This document shows, piece by piece, positions 1-11,234 of a stretch of 64,000 bases of DNA. Both the position numbers and the translations under genes were made by a program. The notes under the pieces were generated by a model that had not been told where the DNA came from, made no database searches, and was given only the letters and a program-made list of their open reading frames with translations. The number at the start of each line of letters is the position of its first letter. The stretch's first letter is position 1. This DNA comes from Brienomyrus brachyistius (Eukaryota; Chordata; Actinopteri; Osteoglossiformes; Mormyridae): assembly GCF_023856365.1 (NCBI RefSeq), contig NC_064537.1, forward strand, positions 8,010,324-8,074,323, given 5' to 3'.

Positions 1-1440
1 CTTATAAAAGGCTTGTAATGTTCAAGCGGGTAGGCGGAGGCCTTCTGAGTGGATCAGTGGCACCCACTGGGATGATGAAAGCAGATACTGTCATTTATGT
101 GAAATTCAAGGACACGGAAGTGTTATTCACAGGAAAATGTCAGCAATAGCAGCAGAAAGGACAGCAGTGATAGCGTGGTGCTGAACATCATAGCCGAATA
201 AACTGAGGGTTGCCGATTTGATTTAGGGCTGTTCGATTATGACAAAAATCACAATCACGGTTATTCTGGACAATATTGACATCACGGTTAGGCCTATTTA
301 ACGTGCAACTATTCATTGACTTCAGAAACACTGTACATTTACTGAACAGTTTGAAAAACATGTCTGTTTTAACAGTGGATTTTCTTTAACTAAATATAAT
401 TTAACTGGGAAACAAATAAAGACAGGTCAGAAAGTGGTGCGCTTAAGTTATAACACAAGACAACGCGGAGCATCATTGCAAAATGTAATGCGCAGCGCAA
501 TAATACTTATATCTTGACTATTTTGTTTTGATAATCGTTGGAAGCTAAAATCATAATTGAAAAAAAAATTGGAGTAATTGCCCGACTATAGTTTGAGTCC
601 TTGTATTGTTTCATTACACTTTTGAAAGAGTTGTTTGCCGTCGTTCCAATGTAATTGTAAACTACACGAGCTTCAGTTAAATGTATTCTAGGTTGAGAGA
701 CAGGGCACGGGGTTGTGTGGTCTGAAACAAAGACGTTTTTCCCGTCAGTACAGCACTTGCAATAAGGATTTAGAGGATGGAGAAGTGTATTCAGGAACTA
801 CGGGTTGTTTCTGGCCGGGCATGAAAACCTGCACATTTGTCCGCGCAAATGAAGTGTCTCATTTTTGAGGTTCTGTGTGTCCCGATTTCGATCATGCAAA
901 ATTAAGGAAGGGGGGCCCCCAGTCGGCAAATGTTACAAAGTAGGAAAACTCGAGAAGCCTCTGCATGGCCCCGAGTGTATGGATGTCTTTCACTTCTCCA
1001 AGTTCCAAGTTTTATTGTTAACACACTGAAATTCTTGGGTCACAGTTGCAGGGGGATGGGACGGGCGCGTGAGGGGACAGCAAGACACACAGCAGTGCAA
1101 TACAATACAAGACAGTGCAATGTAAGATTAAGTAAACAATAAATAAGTAATAAATTGGTAATGCAATATGGGAATGTGAAAATTGATAACAGTATAGTAT
1201 ATAATGCAGAAATAGTATATAATGGGATACCCAGAACTTTGCTTGAGCTTTTGAAATGTGGCGCTTACGGATATATTGATAGAGTTGCTTCGCTATATTG
1301 AAATTATGATGCTATATATGTCAGTGTACTCGCATTGAATAATTATTGCACTAATAGTTTAAAATTCTACAGGGAAATGGGTATATACCATTCTTATTAG
1401 ATTCTCTCTCTTTCTCCATCTTATTGAACTTGGTAGATTT
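1..1440. other. Upstream flank of CBX6
   Basis: This is AT-rich DNA with no convincing coding exon on either strand; the only open frames are short and have no family resemblance. Around 1005-1140 there is a repeat-like stretch that begins with a 'ttttattgtta...actgaaattctt' motif and runs into CAGTGCAATACAATACA-type sequence. This resembles the 3' part of a common fish interspersed repeat that recurs near 20470 in this window. The rest probably holds distal regulatory sequence of CBX6, but nothing specific can be claimed. Confidence 0.5.
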
Positions 1441-2010
1441 TACTGTTCAATAGAGGGCGGTATGCGCCGTCCGTAGTAGGAACCCGCCATTATACCTCAG
1501 AAGAAGAAAAACATGGAGCTATCAGCGGTCGGGGATCGCATTTTCGCCGCGGAATCCATAATAAAACGCCGCGTCCGAAAGGTGAATAGCCCGTTAACTG
1601 TCACCGGCGTAATACCTATGAGTCGCCGCGCCCGTCTGTGGTCACGTACCGCGACAATAATGCGGGATCGCGCAGCGAGGGGCTTCGAAAGGCCTAACGC
1701 GACCGGGGCTGCCTTATTAAACTATGATTTTTGGGGGGGAAAACTGGGAGGTGGGAAGTGATGTGTTACAGAAAACGGGGCCTAGATTGTGTCTTGCGAT
1801 GGTGTATTTCCCGCGGGGCGATATGCGTACGTCTATTGTATGTGATCAATCAAATGCACGGAAGGAGGGCACCAAAAGGACGATCAGAAGAGCCGTGCAC
1901 ATCGATGTCCAGTAGTGCACTGGTTAACAGCAGTCCCCGTGTGTGCGCGGGCACGTCGAAAACAGCCCCCGCGCTCTCGGACCCCGATGGAGCCGCCGCG
2001 CTGATCACCA
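1440..2010 (+). promoter_or_regulatory. CpG-rich promoter and first-intron region of CBX6
   Basis: CpG density rises sharply from about 1460 through exon 1 and well into intron 1, in contrast to the AT-rich flank, as expected for a CpG-island promoter of a broadly expressed chromatin gene. No TATA box is obvious close to the ATG. An 'aacccgccattat' sequence at 1481-1493 contains the CGCCAT core of a YY1 site on the minus strand. An 'aatagagggcgg' sequence just upstream resembles a degenerate CTCF core. The exact transcription start cannot be seen. Confidence 0.55.
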
Positions 2011-4635
2011 GGCGCTGCAAAGTTGCTTATTGGGAATGTGCTTGTTTTTTTAGGCCGCTTTAATGATGCAGTTACCACTTATATGATTACAGCTGAATAA
2101 GTGTCATGTCAAGCGGGACAGTGCATCTGCCAGCTAATACGCATATACATGACATTTAAAACAAACACATAGCTCTCTTCGAATTGCAGCGGTTGTATTG
2201 CTTGCTGACCGAAGTCAATTTTGTGTTTCAGGGTCGCATTGAATATCTCGTGAAGTGGAAAGGATGGGCGATCAAGTAAGTTTACACTCCCTAACGCTTT
2301 AATATGTTAAATTAACGCAACATTAAGGTTTGTACTGCAGATTGCCGCGTTTGAGGGCATCAGTGGATCTCGCTCAGATGGACATTTAAATATGTTACAG
2401 ACTATAGGTTTTATATTACCATTTTATAAGTACCGTCGTTTTTGTATGTAACGTGTACATAATTCCCACAGATACAGCACATGGGAGCCAGAGGAAAATA
2501 TTTTGGATGGGCGTCTCATTGCAGGATTCGAGCAGAAGTGAGTTTTTATCTCTGCGCTGGATTGTGCCGTAAAACGGCCGTAAAATGTTACAAGACTTAA
2601 GTCGTGTATCTCATTTCAGTAAAACGCATCTATCATTTTTCCATTACGTGAATTGTCTTTCTGTATCTCTGGCTCAGTTCTTAATATTTTAATATTATTA
2701 TATTTTGATAATATTAATATTATCAGCTTGGTTGATTATTGATAACGGAGCAGAGTAACTGTAAAATGCATCATGCTTCAGTGCCTGTTGCTTGTGTTTA
2801 TTTGTTAAAGGAAATATTGATTCTTTTCCAGAGAACGAGAGAGAGAACTTTATGGGCCAAAGAAAAGGGGACCTAAACCTAAAAACTTCGTTCTTAAGGT
2901 GCTATTTTTAAACTAACCCTTTAACCCCAATTGTTCCATTAATTTAGAGAGTAATTATATCTGTGCAGTGCAGCCAATCAGGTATCGTATCACAATGACA
3001 TCGAATCCTTTTGTATGTCCATGATATTCAAATAATATGTTAAAAAAATACTTTTTCATTAACACATAATTTTGAGTGAGTAATCTATTCATACCTTTTG
3101 CCAATGTAAATTTTGCTCTGTAGGGGCAGCCCCCCCCCCCCCCCCCCTTCTTCTTTTCCCTGCTTTTAAATCAAAATGCTGTTCATTTACTCTCTCTCTC
3201 CTGTCTCCTCCCACTTGGCCCCTTTCTGTCCTCCTTCTGTATGTGTTCCTACTTTCTGTACGCTGACCTCCTTGCGTTTCTCCTTTCCTGGCCTCCCCAG
3301 GCGCGAGCCCAGGCGGCAGAGACCCGCGGTCGGAGCCGAGTCCCCGACGTCCGCCTCCGCCAGTCCACCGGCTCCTCTTCCAGGCCTTCCACTTCCTCAG
3401 CTCCCTCCTCATCCATGTCGTCCTCCTCTACCTCCTCCTCTTCCTCAGCCCCCAGTCCCAAACTGCATTCCGGGGCGGCCTCTCACAAACTGAAGAAGGA
3501 CATCCGCCGCTGCCACCGAATGTCGCGCCGGCCGCTACCCCGCCACGACCCGCTGGCCTCTGGCTCTGCAGGCAGCTCCTTCCCATCCCGCCCCCCCGTC
3601 TCGCCTTTCTCGGAGACGGTCCGCATCCTGAACCGCAAGGTCAAGCCCCGCGAGGCCAAACGGGGCCGTATCATACTCAACCTCAAGGTCATCGACAAGA
3701 CATCGCAGCCTCCGATCCCCAGGGGCCGCCCTAACATCCCATCCCGGAACCGCATCATCGGGAAACGGCTAAACGAGGTCTCCTACAGGGGCCTCCAGCC
3801 ACCCGTGAAGCTGCCGGGATTCCCGATGTACGGGAAGCCGTTTGGCGTGCAGCAGGTCAGCTCCGACGTAGGCCGCCTGCGTGCCGGGACCGGCAGCAGT
3901 ACTAGGAGTTATGGCAGGGCTGGCAGTAGTGGTCCTGCTTCCTCCAACCGCAATCCAGCCTCCGAATCCCATGGTGGCACAGCTGAGCCACCTGTGTCGC
4001 AGTACCAGGCTCCGCCCTCACCATCTAGCTCCGGCGGCGTAGACAGCGCCCCGCCCTCCCCGGGCCAGGCCCCGCCCACCCCCAGAGAGGCTCCGCCTCA
4101 GTCCTTGCACGCATCAGCGGCCTCAGCTTCTCCTCCCAAATTGAGCCCTCAAGCCTCATCCGAGCCTGAGGACACCTTGGGGCTGCAGCCCGGCCCCCAG
4201 CCCGCTCCCTATCTGCCCTCCTGCCCCTCCCCATCATCCTCACCGTCGTCGTCAGACGATGATGATGAGGCGGCCGTGGATCTTTCTGCGCCTCGTATCA
4301 CCAAGCGCCGACCCAGGGGACGACCGCAGCGCAGGCGTCGCCCCAACAAGGCCATGGCCGCAGGCACCTCGTCCCCGGACCCCGACAGCAGCCCCCCCCT
4401 CCTTTCCCCCGAGCCTCCAAGGGCCGTCCTAGAGGGGGACCCCGACTGGCACCCCGAAATGGCCCCGTGCTGTGCCGACGTGGTTGTCACCGACGTCACC
4501 ACGAACCTCCTCACTGTCACCATCAAGGAGTTCTGTCGTCCGCCGGAGTTGGACAAATCTGGGCCGGCCTCGCCCTCCTCTGGGGCCACAGCCCCGCCGT
4601 CACCCACTCCATCAACCCCCCACCCGAAACCGTGA
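1513..4635 (+). CDS. cbx6: Chromobox protein 6 (Polycomb CBX), complete, 5 exons
   Basis: This is a Polycomb CBX subunit of canonical PRC1: it reads H3K27 methylation through its chromodomain and joins RING1 through a C-terminal Pc box, acting in the nucleus. Coding exons read from splice sites and phase are 1513-1581, 2232-2275, 2472-2537, 2832-2898 and 3301-4635 (526 residues). The N-terminus [15 protein letters not shown] and the chromodomain (about residues 10-60, cage residues F11, W32, W35) match CBX6. A basic stretch [10 protein letters not shown] follows. The CBX6-specific blocks [17 protein letters not shown] and [16 protein letters not shown] come next, then acidic and Ser/Pro-rich linkers. 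The Pc box ([18 protein letters not shown]) lies at about residues 476-493. The protein is about 110 residues longer than human CBX6 (about 412), from expanded low-complexity Ser/Pro linkers. CBX6 is favoured over CBX2/4/7/8 by the N-terminus, the linker blocks and the NPTXR/DNAL4 neighbourhood. Confidence 0.95.
3131..3147. repeat. Poly-C tract in CBX6 intron 4
   Basis: An uninterrupted run of about 17 C residues lies about 150 bp upstream of the last 3' splice site and is followed by a long pyrimidine-rich stretch. The length of such tracts is unreliable in assemblies. Confidence 0.7.
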
Positions 4636-6003
4636 ACTCGGGGTGGGGGGGAAGAGGGAGGACGGGGCACAGCGCCCATTACCTAAGCCTTCCATTCCTC
4701 TAATCCTATAGCTTCACCCCTCTTAATTAAGCCCTAATAAGCTGATTTAACAGAGGTACTGTATTTAATATTATATATATATATTTTAAAAGTAAGTCTC
4801 AATATGCAGTGAGTTCGTAAACAGGACTTTCCTCGTCTCCAGTATACTGTGTGTTATCCATTGCAACGTGGGCTGTGCCGGTCTTTCTTGCACGGTGTCC
4901 CTGGGCATGTAGCTTTTTGTCACAGTTCCACACAAGGAGTTGGGTGGGTGGGTCCATTCTTGTTGGCGGCCGACTTGCTCCTGGCTTCCCATTGGCTATT
5001 TGGCTCTTAGGTTCACTGCTTGGAACATGAAGGCGCTCCCTGCTTTGCCACACGCACACGCACGCATACACAAAACACACACACGGGCGTGTATAAATGC
5101 GTATTTATGTGTGCACAATTGTTTACACTGAGAAACCAGCTTTCTGGCGGTTGTTTCCCCTTCCCGCTGTACCACGGTGACCCAAAACTGCCTCTCCTCT
5201 GTACATAAGCCTCTCGGACTGTGTCGCGTGTGTGATGCTTGTCATATTCCTTAAGCAGGTCTCACATATACTATGAAATGTGTAACCCGTAAATCTATAG
5301 GATGGAACCATGTCACGTTTCGTGTAACTGTGTAATTTAACTCCAGTAACCCTATAAGAAGTACCAGTTTGAAGCTCAGTGTTTGTGACCCGCAGGATCC
5401 GGCTCTGGCGGACGGTCCTCGGTAGAAGCCTCGGATTGCATGACATATTTATATTACTACTCGCGTGTCCTGTGTTGCTGCTGTTGTTGTTGTTTTGTTT
5501 TCTTTTGTATTATTATTTTTTAATCACGTGTTCATTCCTTGAGCATAATGAAGATATATATGAACATGTAAAGTCGAATTTAAGTGCGAAGGACCGGAGC
5601 GGAGCGACGCAGGTTTTCCTTTGCGGAGGACGAACGTCTGTGTTGCACACGCTGCTATTTTGTTTCGATTTGCCATAAACTTGCACGATCATGAGAAAGA
5701 CGACCGACTTTGTGTGTGTGAGTGTGTCTAGTGTTTCGACAATCCAGTCGCTTTTCTCTAAGTAGATTAAGAGGCAGCGAGGATTAGCCTGGAGATGAGC
5801 CCATGCTTCTACACGCACGACACCGGGACGGTCGTCACCTGATGACCTTAAAGTCACTCATTTAGCTTAGTGCTAGAAAACGGAAACCTGCGCCGATAAA
5901 ACACAAGCTGACTTAGTTGGGTTTCTCACTCCGCCTGTCCCTCTTATATTCGGTGAGGTTTGCATTACAAAAAATGCACTTGAGGTTCAGTTTTTAAAAT
6001 AAA
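4636..6003 (+). other. cbx6: CBX6 3' untranslated region and candidate poly(A) signal
   Basis: No further coding potential follows the TGA at 4633-4635. The stretch is AT-rich with a CA-rich patch near 5050-5085. A canonical AATAAA occurs at 5998-6003 and is the best candidate cleavage signal, giving a 3'UTR of about 1.4 kb; mammalian CBX6 also has a long 3'UTR. Several open frames here (for example 5379-5678) have no recognisable protein character and are taken as chance. Confidence 0.45.
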
Positions 6004-6170
6004 TTTTGGTAAGTTGTATTATCGTCGTATATAATTTGCGAAACATGTTTTTGTTCGCCTTGGATCAAAAGAAGCAACAAACGTGATCGCGATGAAGAAG
6101 ATTAAGTTTGTCTCTGAGCACCAAGTGCCGAACCCCGCAGCAGCTGTGATCCCGACTCATTCACTGTTTT

Positions 6171-6184
6171 GCGCCCCCTAATGG
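6171..6184 (-). promoter_or_regulatory. CTCF-like core motif
   Basis: The sequence gcgccccctaatgg matches the reverse complement of the CTCF core (CCASYAGRKGGCRS) at 13 of 14 positions. It lies about 170 bp beyond the likely CBX6 poly(A) site and points away from the site at 7238. Binding is a prediction from the motif only. Confidence 0.45.
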
Positions 6185-6589
6185 CGAGAAACGCGTTCGT
6201 AATTAGGTCGGGTAAACTTTTAGCGGAATCAACTTATTGCGGTTGTAGTATTAGTATGTAGCATTAAACACAAGCTTATCTGGATGTGTTCCCGCAACCG
6301 GTCATTGACAGCTGACACCATGCAGCATGGCTGCAGAAATGCGGTATGAACACTCGAGGGCAGTGTGTCGCAAGTTCGCTGCACTGTGGCCACTTTCTTG
6401 CAGTTCCTTGTTCAGATTGGCTTTGTTTGTGATGAAGCAGGGTTTTGGATATTGGAGACCCAGAAAGTGGCACTGCGCCGTGACCCTACATGGGGCTGGT
6501 TTTTAAGATAGTTTGGGCTAAATGTAAGTGAACAAAGATTAAGTCCATTTAAAGTTTAAACTTGTGTAAACGGATACGTATCCGCATAG

Positions 6590-6630
<41 letters not shown>

Positions 6631-6643
6631 TTATTACTATAGA

Positions 6644-6685
<42 letters not shown>
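6590..6685. repeat. Compound microsatellite (GATA)n then (TTA)n
   Basis: About ten GATA units (6590-6630) are followed after a short interruption by about thirteen TTA/ATT units (6645-6685). The TTA tract abuts the inner side of the hAT-like terminus that ends at 6798. Confidence 0.9.
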
Positions 6686-6686
<1 letters not shown>

Positions 6687-6689
6687 CCT

Positions 6690-6798
6690 GACCTGATTTG
6701 ACTGAATTGTGATTGGTGCAGAAGCGAGGCACCGCGGACCGGCAGGAACCCTCACACGAACCGGCACCGGTCCGCGGCCCATAGTTTGAGAAACGCTG
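6690..6798 (-). mobile_element. hAT-like element terminus (solo end)
   Basis: Read on the minus strand from 6798, the sequence starts CAGCGTTTCTCAAACTATGG and continues through GGCCGCGGACCGGTGCC, with a second CGGTCCGCGG block in opposite orientation about 45 bp further in. CAGnGTTTCTCAAA starts and GGCCGCGGACC blocks are typical of non-autonomous hAT elements in fish. No matching opposite terminus or target duplication was found, so this is a truncated copy interrupted by the TTA repeat. Confidence 0.5.
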
Positions 6799-7237
6799 TC
6801 CTAATATGTAGATGCACTTTGCCTTGTATTTGTGTTTCCATTTGGATTTTAATAAAATGTATGTTTTAAGGTGCATGTCTCCAAAAAGATCAATTTGTGC
6901 ACCTTACTCAATTGACTCATTTTCATAGCAGTCTGAATTTGGAGCATTAGTTAGACACCTGTTTAATTTAGACATGTGTGCCTCGGAATTATGGTAATGG
7001 TGTGAAGGGTATATTTGATAGGATTTAGTGCAGGTGGAAAACATTACTTCCAGGTTCTATTTAATTTCTGAGCCGCCTTAAGGGACTGGCAGTCAGGTGA
7101 GTCTAAATGTGAAAAAAACAGGACCTTTGATTTGAACTGCTGGTGACCCAAAGTTGCATAATCCGATCTGCGGTCCATTTAAGCCTTAAAATTTTAAGGT
7201 GTGGAGACGTTTCAGTGGATCGCAGTTCTGGATTTAG

Positions 7238-7251
7238 CCACTAGGTGGCAG
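7238..7251 (+). promoter_or_regulatory. CTCF-like core motif, full match
   Basis: The sequence ccactaggtggcag matches all 14 positions of the CTCF core consensus CCASYAGRKGGCRS. It lies in the CBX6-NPTXR gap, about 1.07 kb downstream of an oppositely oriented near-match. If bound, it would be a candidate domain boundary between the chromatin gene and the neuronal gene. Confidence 0.55.
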
Positions 7252-8810
7252 GATCGCATTACGTGAGAACCGTTTAACGGCACAGACGTTGTTTGCAATG
7301 CCTTGTCTTTACATTTTGTTGTAAATGTATAATGTGGTCAGGCCCGTTAAAACTTCAGCAGCCATCATTTTTTTTCTCACAGAAATGAAGATTTTAAATT
7401 GCAAGTATCTTGTGTCAGTGCATTTTAACCATTTTCCCAGGTTTGAGTCCCACGATGTTCTGGACATAAGTGCTTTTTATTTTGCTAAATTGGATCCTTA
7501 TAACTGGATGGATCTTTGCATACTGGTGGCAAAATACACATTTTCTACCCTGCATGTGTGAACAAGATAAGTTATGCATTTTCAGCACATTAAATCACAC
7601 TTCATATTCCTACTCTAACAAACACGGCATGTTGTGTAGATCAGCCACATTATCATGTATGCTGTCTCTGAAGTGCTTGTGTAAAACTAAGTGGAACCCT
7701 GTTAGTCATCCTGTATCTCTACGCTTAATCGTTACTTGGGCCTTTTCTCCTCCTAATGGGCCCGCAGTAGGGCTTTTTGGTTGAGTGGGAGGTTTGGTTT
7801 CATATGTGTCTGCACCGAATACTTCCTTAATTCCAGCTTCTGAATTCCAGTTTTGGCTCCAGCCCACTTCTCCTCCTCCTCCTCCTGGGGGGGGGGGGGA
7901 CAAATTTGTATTGATCGAGAAATTATGTAGGTGTTATTATTATTATTGGAGGGCAGGGATTTGGTCCTCGCAACATGCCCCTAGTATCGTGCCAAGTTCT
8001 GGGTGTGTGGCACCGGTGCTTTCTGTGAAAGTCACACCCCCAATTCCAGATGTGACCCTGCCACTGCCACACGCAGTGGGGGGGGGGGGTCAGTAAGCAG
8101 CTGTCTGATAGGGTTTAACTTGGGCTAGTCCCTATTTCTGTAAAGTACCATCAGACCCTAACCATGCCTTAGTTACATCAAGAAAAATGTTAGAAGGGTT
8201 AAAACTAGCCACACACGTTCAGCTGTGGACGGTAAACCCCCCCACTGCCCCTCGCAGATAGAGTGGCTTCACCGCCTCCTGCTAATCTTGCGTTGCTCCT
8301 TGCCTATCTAGTGCCGCATACTTCTCTCCGTCTCTCTCATTTCCTCTCCCTTATCCCCTCTGTCCGTTGCATCCGTTCTCTCTCTCCCTCTCCCTCCTAG
8401 CTCAGGGATCGGTCTCTGTCAGCCGTCGTGACGATATCGGCTTTCCGCTTTTCACACAATGGGGCTGATGACAGCAGGAGGCGCTGCATTGTGGAGGAAA
8501 GCGCTTAATACAGTTACCTGGAGACAGGACTAGATCATTTACAAACGGTTAATGTATAATATGTATCCTCACTCACTGATAAAAATTATTCATTTTAGAT
8601 GGATAAAAAAGTTCATTTCTGCTTCATGTGATATACTAGCTTTGTACTGTGACAACAGTTACCCTTGAATCTCAAATTTCCCATTTATAAATTGCATGAT
8701 CCCCAACAATGTCAGATTATTATGACTGGTTGTCAGAAATGCTTTAGCTGAAGGAGAAGCTGAGAAGGTCTGAATGAATGGGAGAACCACACAGAGAGAT
8801 GTGTGACTGT

Positions 8811-9275
8811 GGGCGAGGCTGAAGAGTGGAGGTGGGCAGAGGCTGGAGTGTGGCTGTGGGCGGGACTGTAGAGTGGCTGTGGGCGGGACTGGAGAGAGGC
8901 TGTGGGCGGGACTGGAGAGTGGCTGTGGGTGGGGCTGACTAGTGGCTGTAGGCGGGACTGTAGAGTATTGGTAGGCGGGACTGGAGAGTGGCTGTGGGTG
9001 AGGCTGGAGAGTGGCTGTGGGTGGGACTGTAGAGTAGCGTAGGCGGGACTGGAGAGTGGCTGTGGGCGGAACTGTAGAGTAGCGGCAGGCAGGACCGAAG
9101 AGTGGCTGTGGACAAGGCTGGAGAGTGGCTGTGGGGGCGGGACTGCAGAGTGGCTGTGGGCGGGGCTGGAGAGTGGCTGTGGGCGGGACTGCAGAGTGGC
9201 TGTGGGCGTGGCTGGAGAGTGGCTGTGGGCGGGACTGCAGAGTGGATGTGGGCGGGGCTGGAGAGTGGCTCTGGG
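8811..9275. repeat. GC-rich 23-bp minisatellite
   Basis: About 20 imperfect tandem copies of a unit close to GAGAGTGGCTGTGGGCGGGACT are present. Some copies differ by ACT versus GCT, and by an internal GTAGCG or GTATTG variant. Because 23 is not a multiple of 3, repeats run through all frames and create long spurious ORFs on the minus strand. Each unit carries a GGGCGG-like box. Confidence 0.9.
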
Positions 9276-9622
9276 TGGACTTTATGAAGAATTTGATGAG
9301 GGTCGTCATACACAATGATGAGCAAAGCTTCACCAGGCCCTCTCAGAAGTAGGCAGTGTCATGGCTTAGCACGTCTGTAGCATATTGTACAGTTCCAGCT
9401 AAGCTCCAATGCTAACTTGAATGTGTTACCAGTCATTCTATGGAAGGTCAGCCTAGCTGCACTTGAACCTGCACTTAGCTGGCTTCTTCATGGATGTATA
9501 CTTGCAATGTGATACCTGCCTTGCTTTGGAAAAAAGTCAAATAAATGGTAAGTCAGTAAATGTAAAATGTAATATAAAAATTGAATCCATTGGGGTCAGT
9601 GGACAAACAGACAGACAGTGTC

Positions 9623-9724
<102 letters not shown>

Positions 9725-10860
9725 TTACATTAGCACTACAGTACACACATTCAGACCGTTTTAAATAAATAGTAACAGAGCCAAGAATTATAGCATGGAA
9801 TTCTGTAGGCACAGAGACTGGAAGATGAAACTTCATTATCATCGTTAGGACAGTCTGTACTGGATGGACAGAGTGATCATCCCCCTCCTCCAGAACATCC
9901 ACACAGTGCCCCTGTCTCACATATCAATAAAGAGCACATGGCCAGAATGTGAAACCGTTTATGTAAGATGGAAGACATGGATGTTCTAATATACGATTCA
10001 GGACACTTTTTCACATGTCTAATTAAGCCTTCAATCACCCAGCCACAGTCTGATTTCGTACCCAGTCCCCCAAAACTATTACCTTTTATTTTCATTCCTT
10101 TCTGTTATTCACTCCCCCCCCTCCCCACCCCCCCACCCCATAGTCATCCCCAGGGGTGCCGGGGGGCAGAGTTAGGACAATTGCAAGGGCCCCCGACTGA
10201 CAAGGGCCCTAATAATTTGGAAATGATCTGGATTGGTCTGGACTTGGGGGGGGGGCGATATGATATTTCATGGGGTCCAAAATCTCTGTTGCAAATCTCT
10301 AGTCCCTGCTCATCCCTAAACAAAATTCCTCTTCCTCCCAACTGCCTGTTTCACGTGGTTCTGTTTGGCCGTCCCAGCGAAAACAAACCTTTCACCAGAT
10401 GGATAATCGCTGTCACACTTTAGGCGAAGCTGTAATGAAGATCTAGCTGGCGAACACAAACTTATTTCGTTATGGGAGAAAAAAACCTGTTCGCAATCTT
10501 CTATGACTTGATTTTAAGACCATTTTAGAGAAGCAGAAGAACTTGATCTTTTATTTCAATATATATATATATATATAGTAAATGAATTTCAGTTCTTTTA
10601 ATCTCCCACTGATTTTCACCGGAGCACTTGAAGCAGCTCTGCCTCCGCCAAACCCACGTAATTGATATTATCGTGACTTGTTGGTGTGACGTGACTGCGG
10701 AGCTGCTAGGAGCTCACTGTCTTTCGCTTTTCCTTATATTGCCATCTAGTCCCTTACGTGTAAAATACATTTCGCTGGGTGGTATCTCAGCTCGCATTAC
10801 CAGCCCCCCCCCCCCTCTCTCTTTCTCTCTCTCTCCTTCCCTCTGCCCGCCCCTCCAATA

Positions 10861-11234
10861 ATCTCTTACGGTAACTACAGAGAGGCGCTCTGCCGTACAG
10901 CAGGTGCGAAGCGCCGTCCAACGCTGAATCGACGATATTTATAAGCACAACGAATAAACCAGCCAGCGAGGGAACAACCGACCCACTGCTTATCGGTGTG
11001 AGCGATCTGGAGCGATTTACTGGGCTTTGATCCATTTTTCTAACGCGTATCAATAATTTCAGGGGAGATTTGTACATTTACTTTGCGGAGATTTGCCAGC
11101 ATTTTTTTTATTAGATCCTGAATCCACATACACAGGGGTGACTTTTCCCCAGTTCCCATTAGGAACTGCCTCCTTTTTCCAGCGTGAGATATATTTCCAA
11201 TTTCTTCTACTTGTCGCCCCAGCACTCCGCCACC
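10861..11234 (+). promoter_or_regulatory. nptxr: NPTXR promoter-proximal region and AUG-free leader
   Basis: This stretch directly precedes the NPTXR coding start. It follows a C-rich and (CT)n tract (about 10803-10850). I can find no ATG in any frame between about 10861 and the CTG at 11235. The absence of upstream AUGs fits a leader from which ribosomes could reach a near-cognate start. A TATTTATAA-like sequence occurs near 10939-10947 but is not proven to be a TATA box. The transcription start is not visible. Confidence 0.45.

Noticed and set aside
4209..4679. 156-codon minus-strand open frame in the CBX6 last exon
   Set aside because: A shadow of the GC-rich CBX6 coding sequence; no independent features.
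8659..9333. 224-codon minus-strand open frame rich in Ser/Pro/Thr repeats
   Set aside because: It is produced entirely by the 23-bp minisatellite; similar frames appear in other phases and there is no splice or family evidence.
11184..11234. Upstream in-frame GTG start for NPTXR
   Set aside because: GTG is not a usual animal start, the extra peptide is not conserved with human NPTXR, and the CTG at 11235 has the better context and family precedent.
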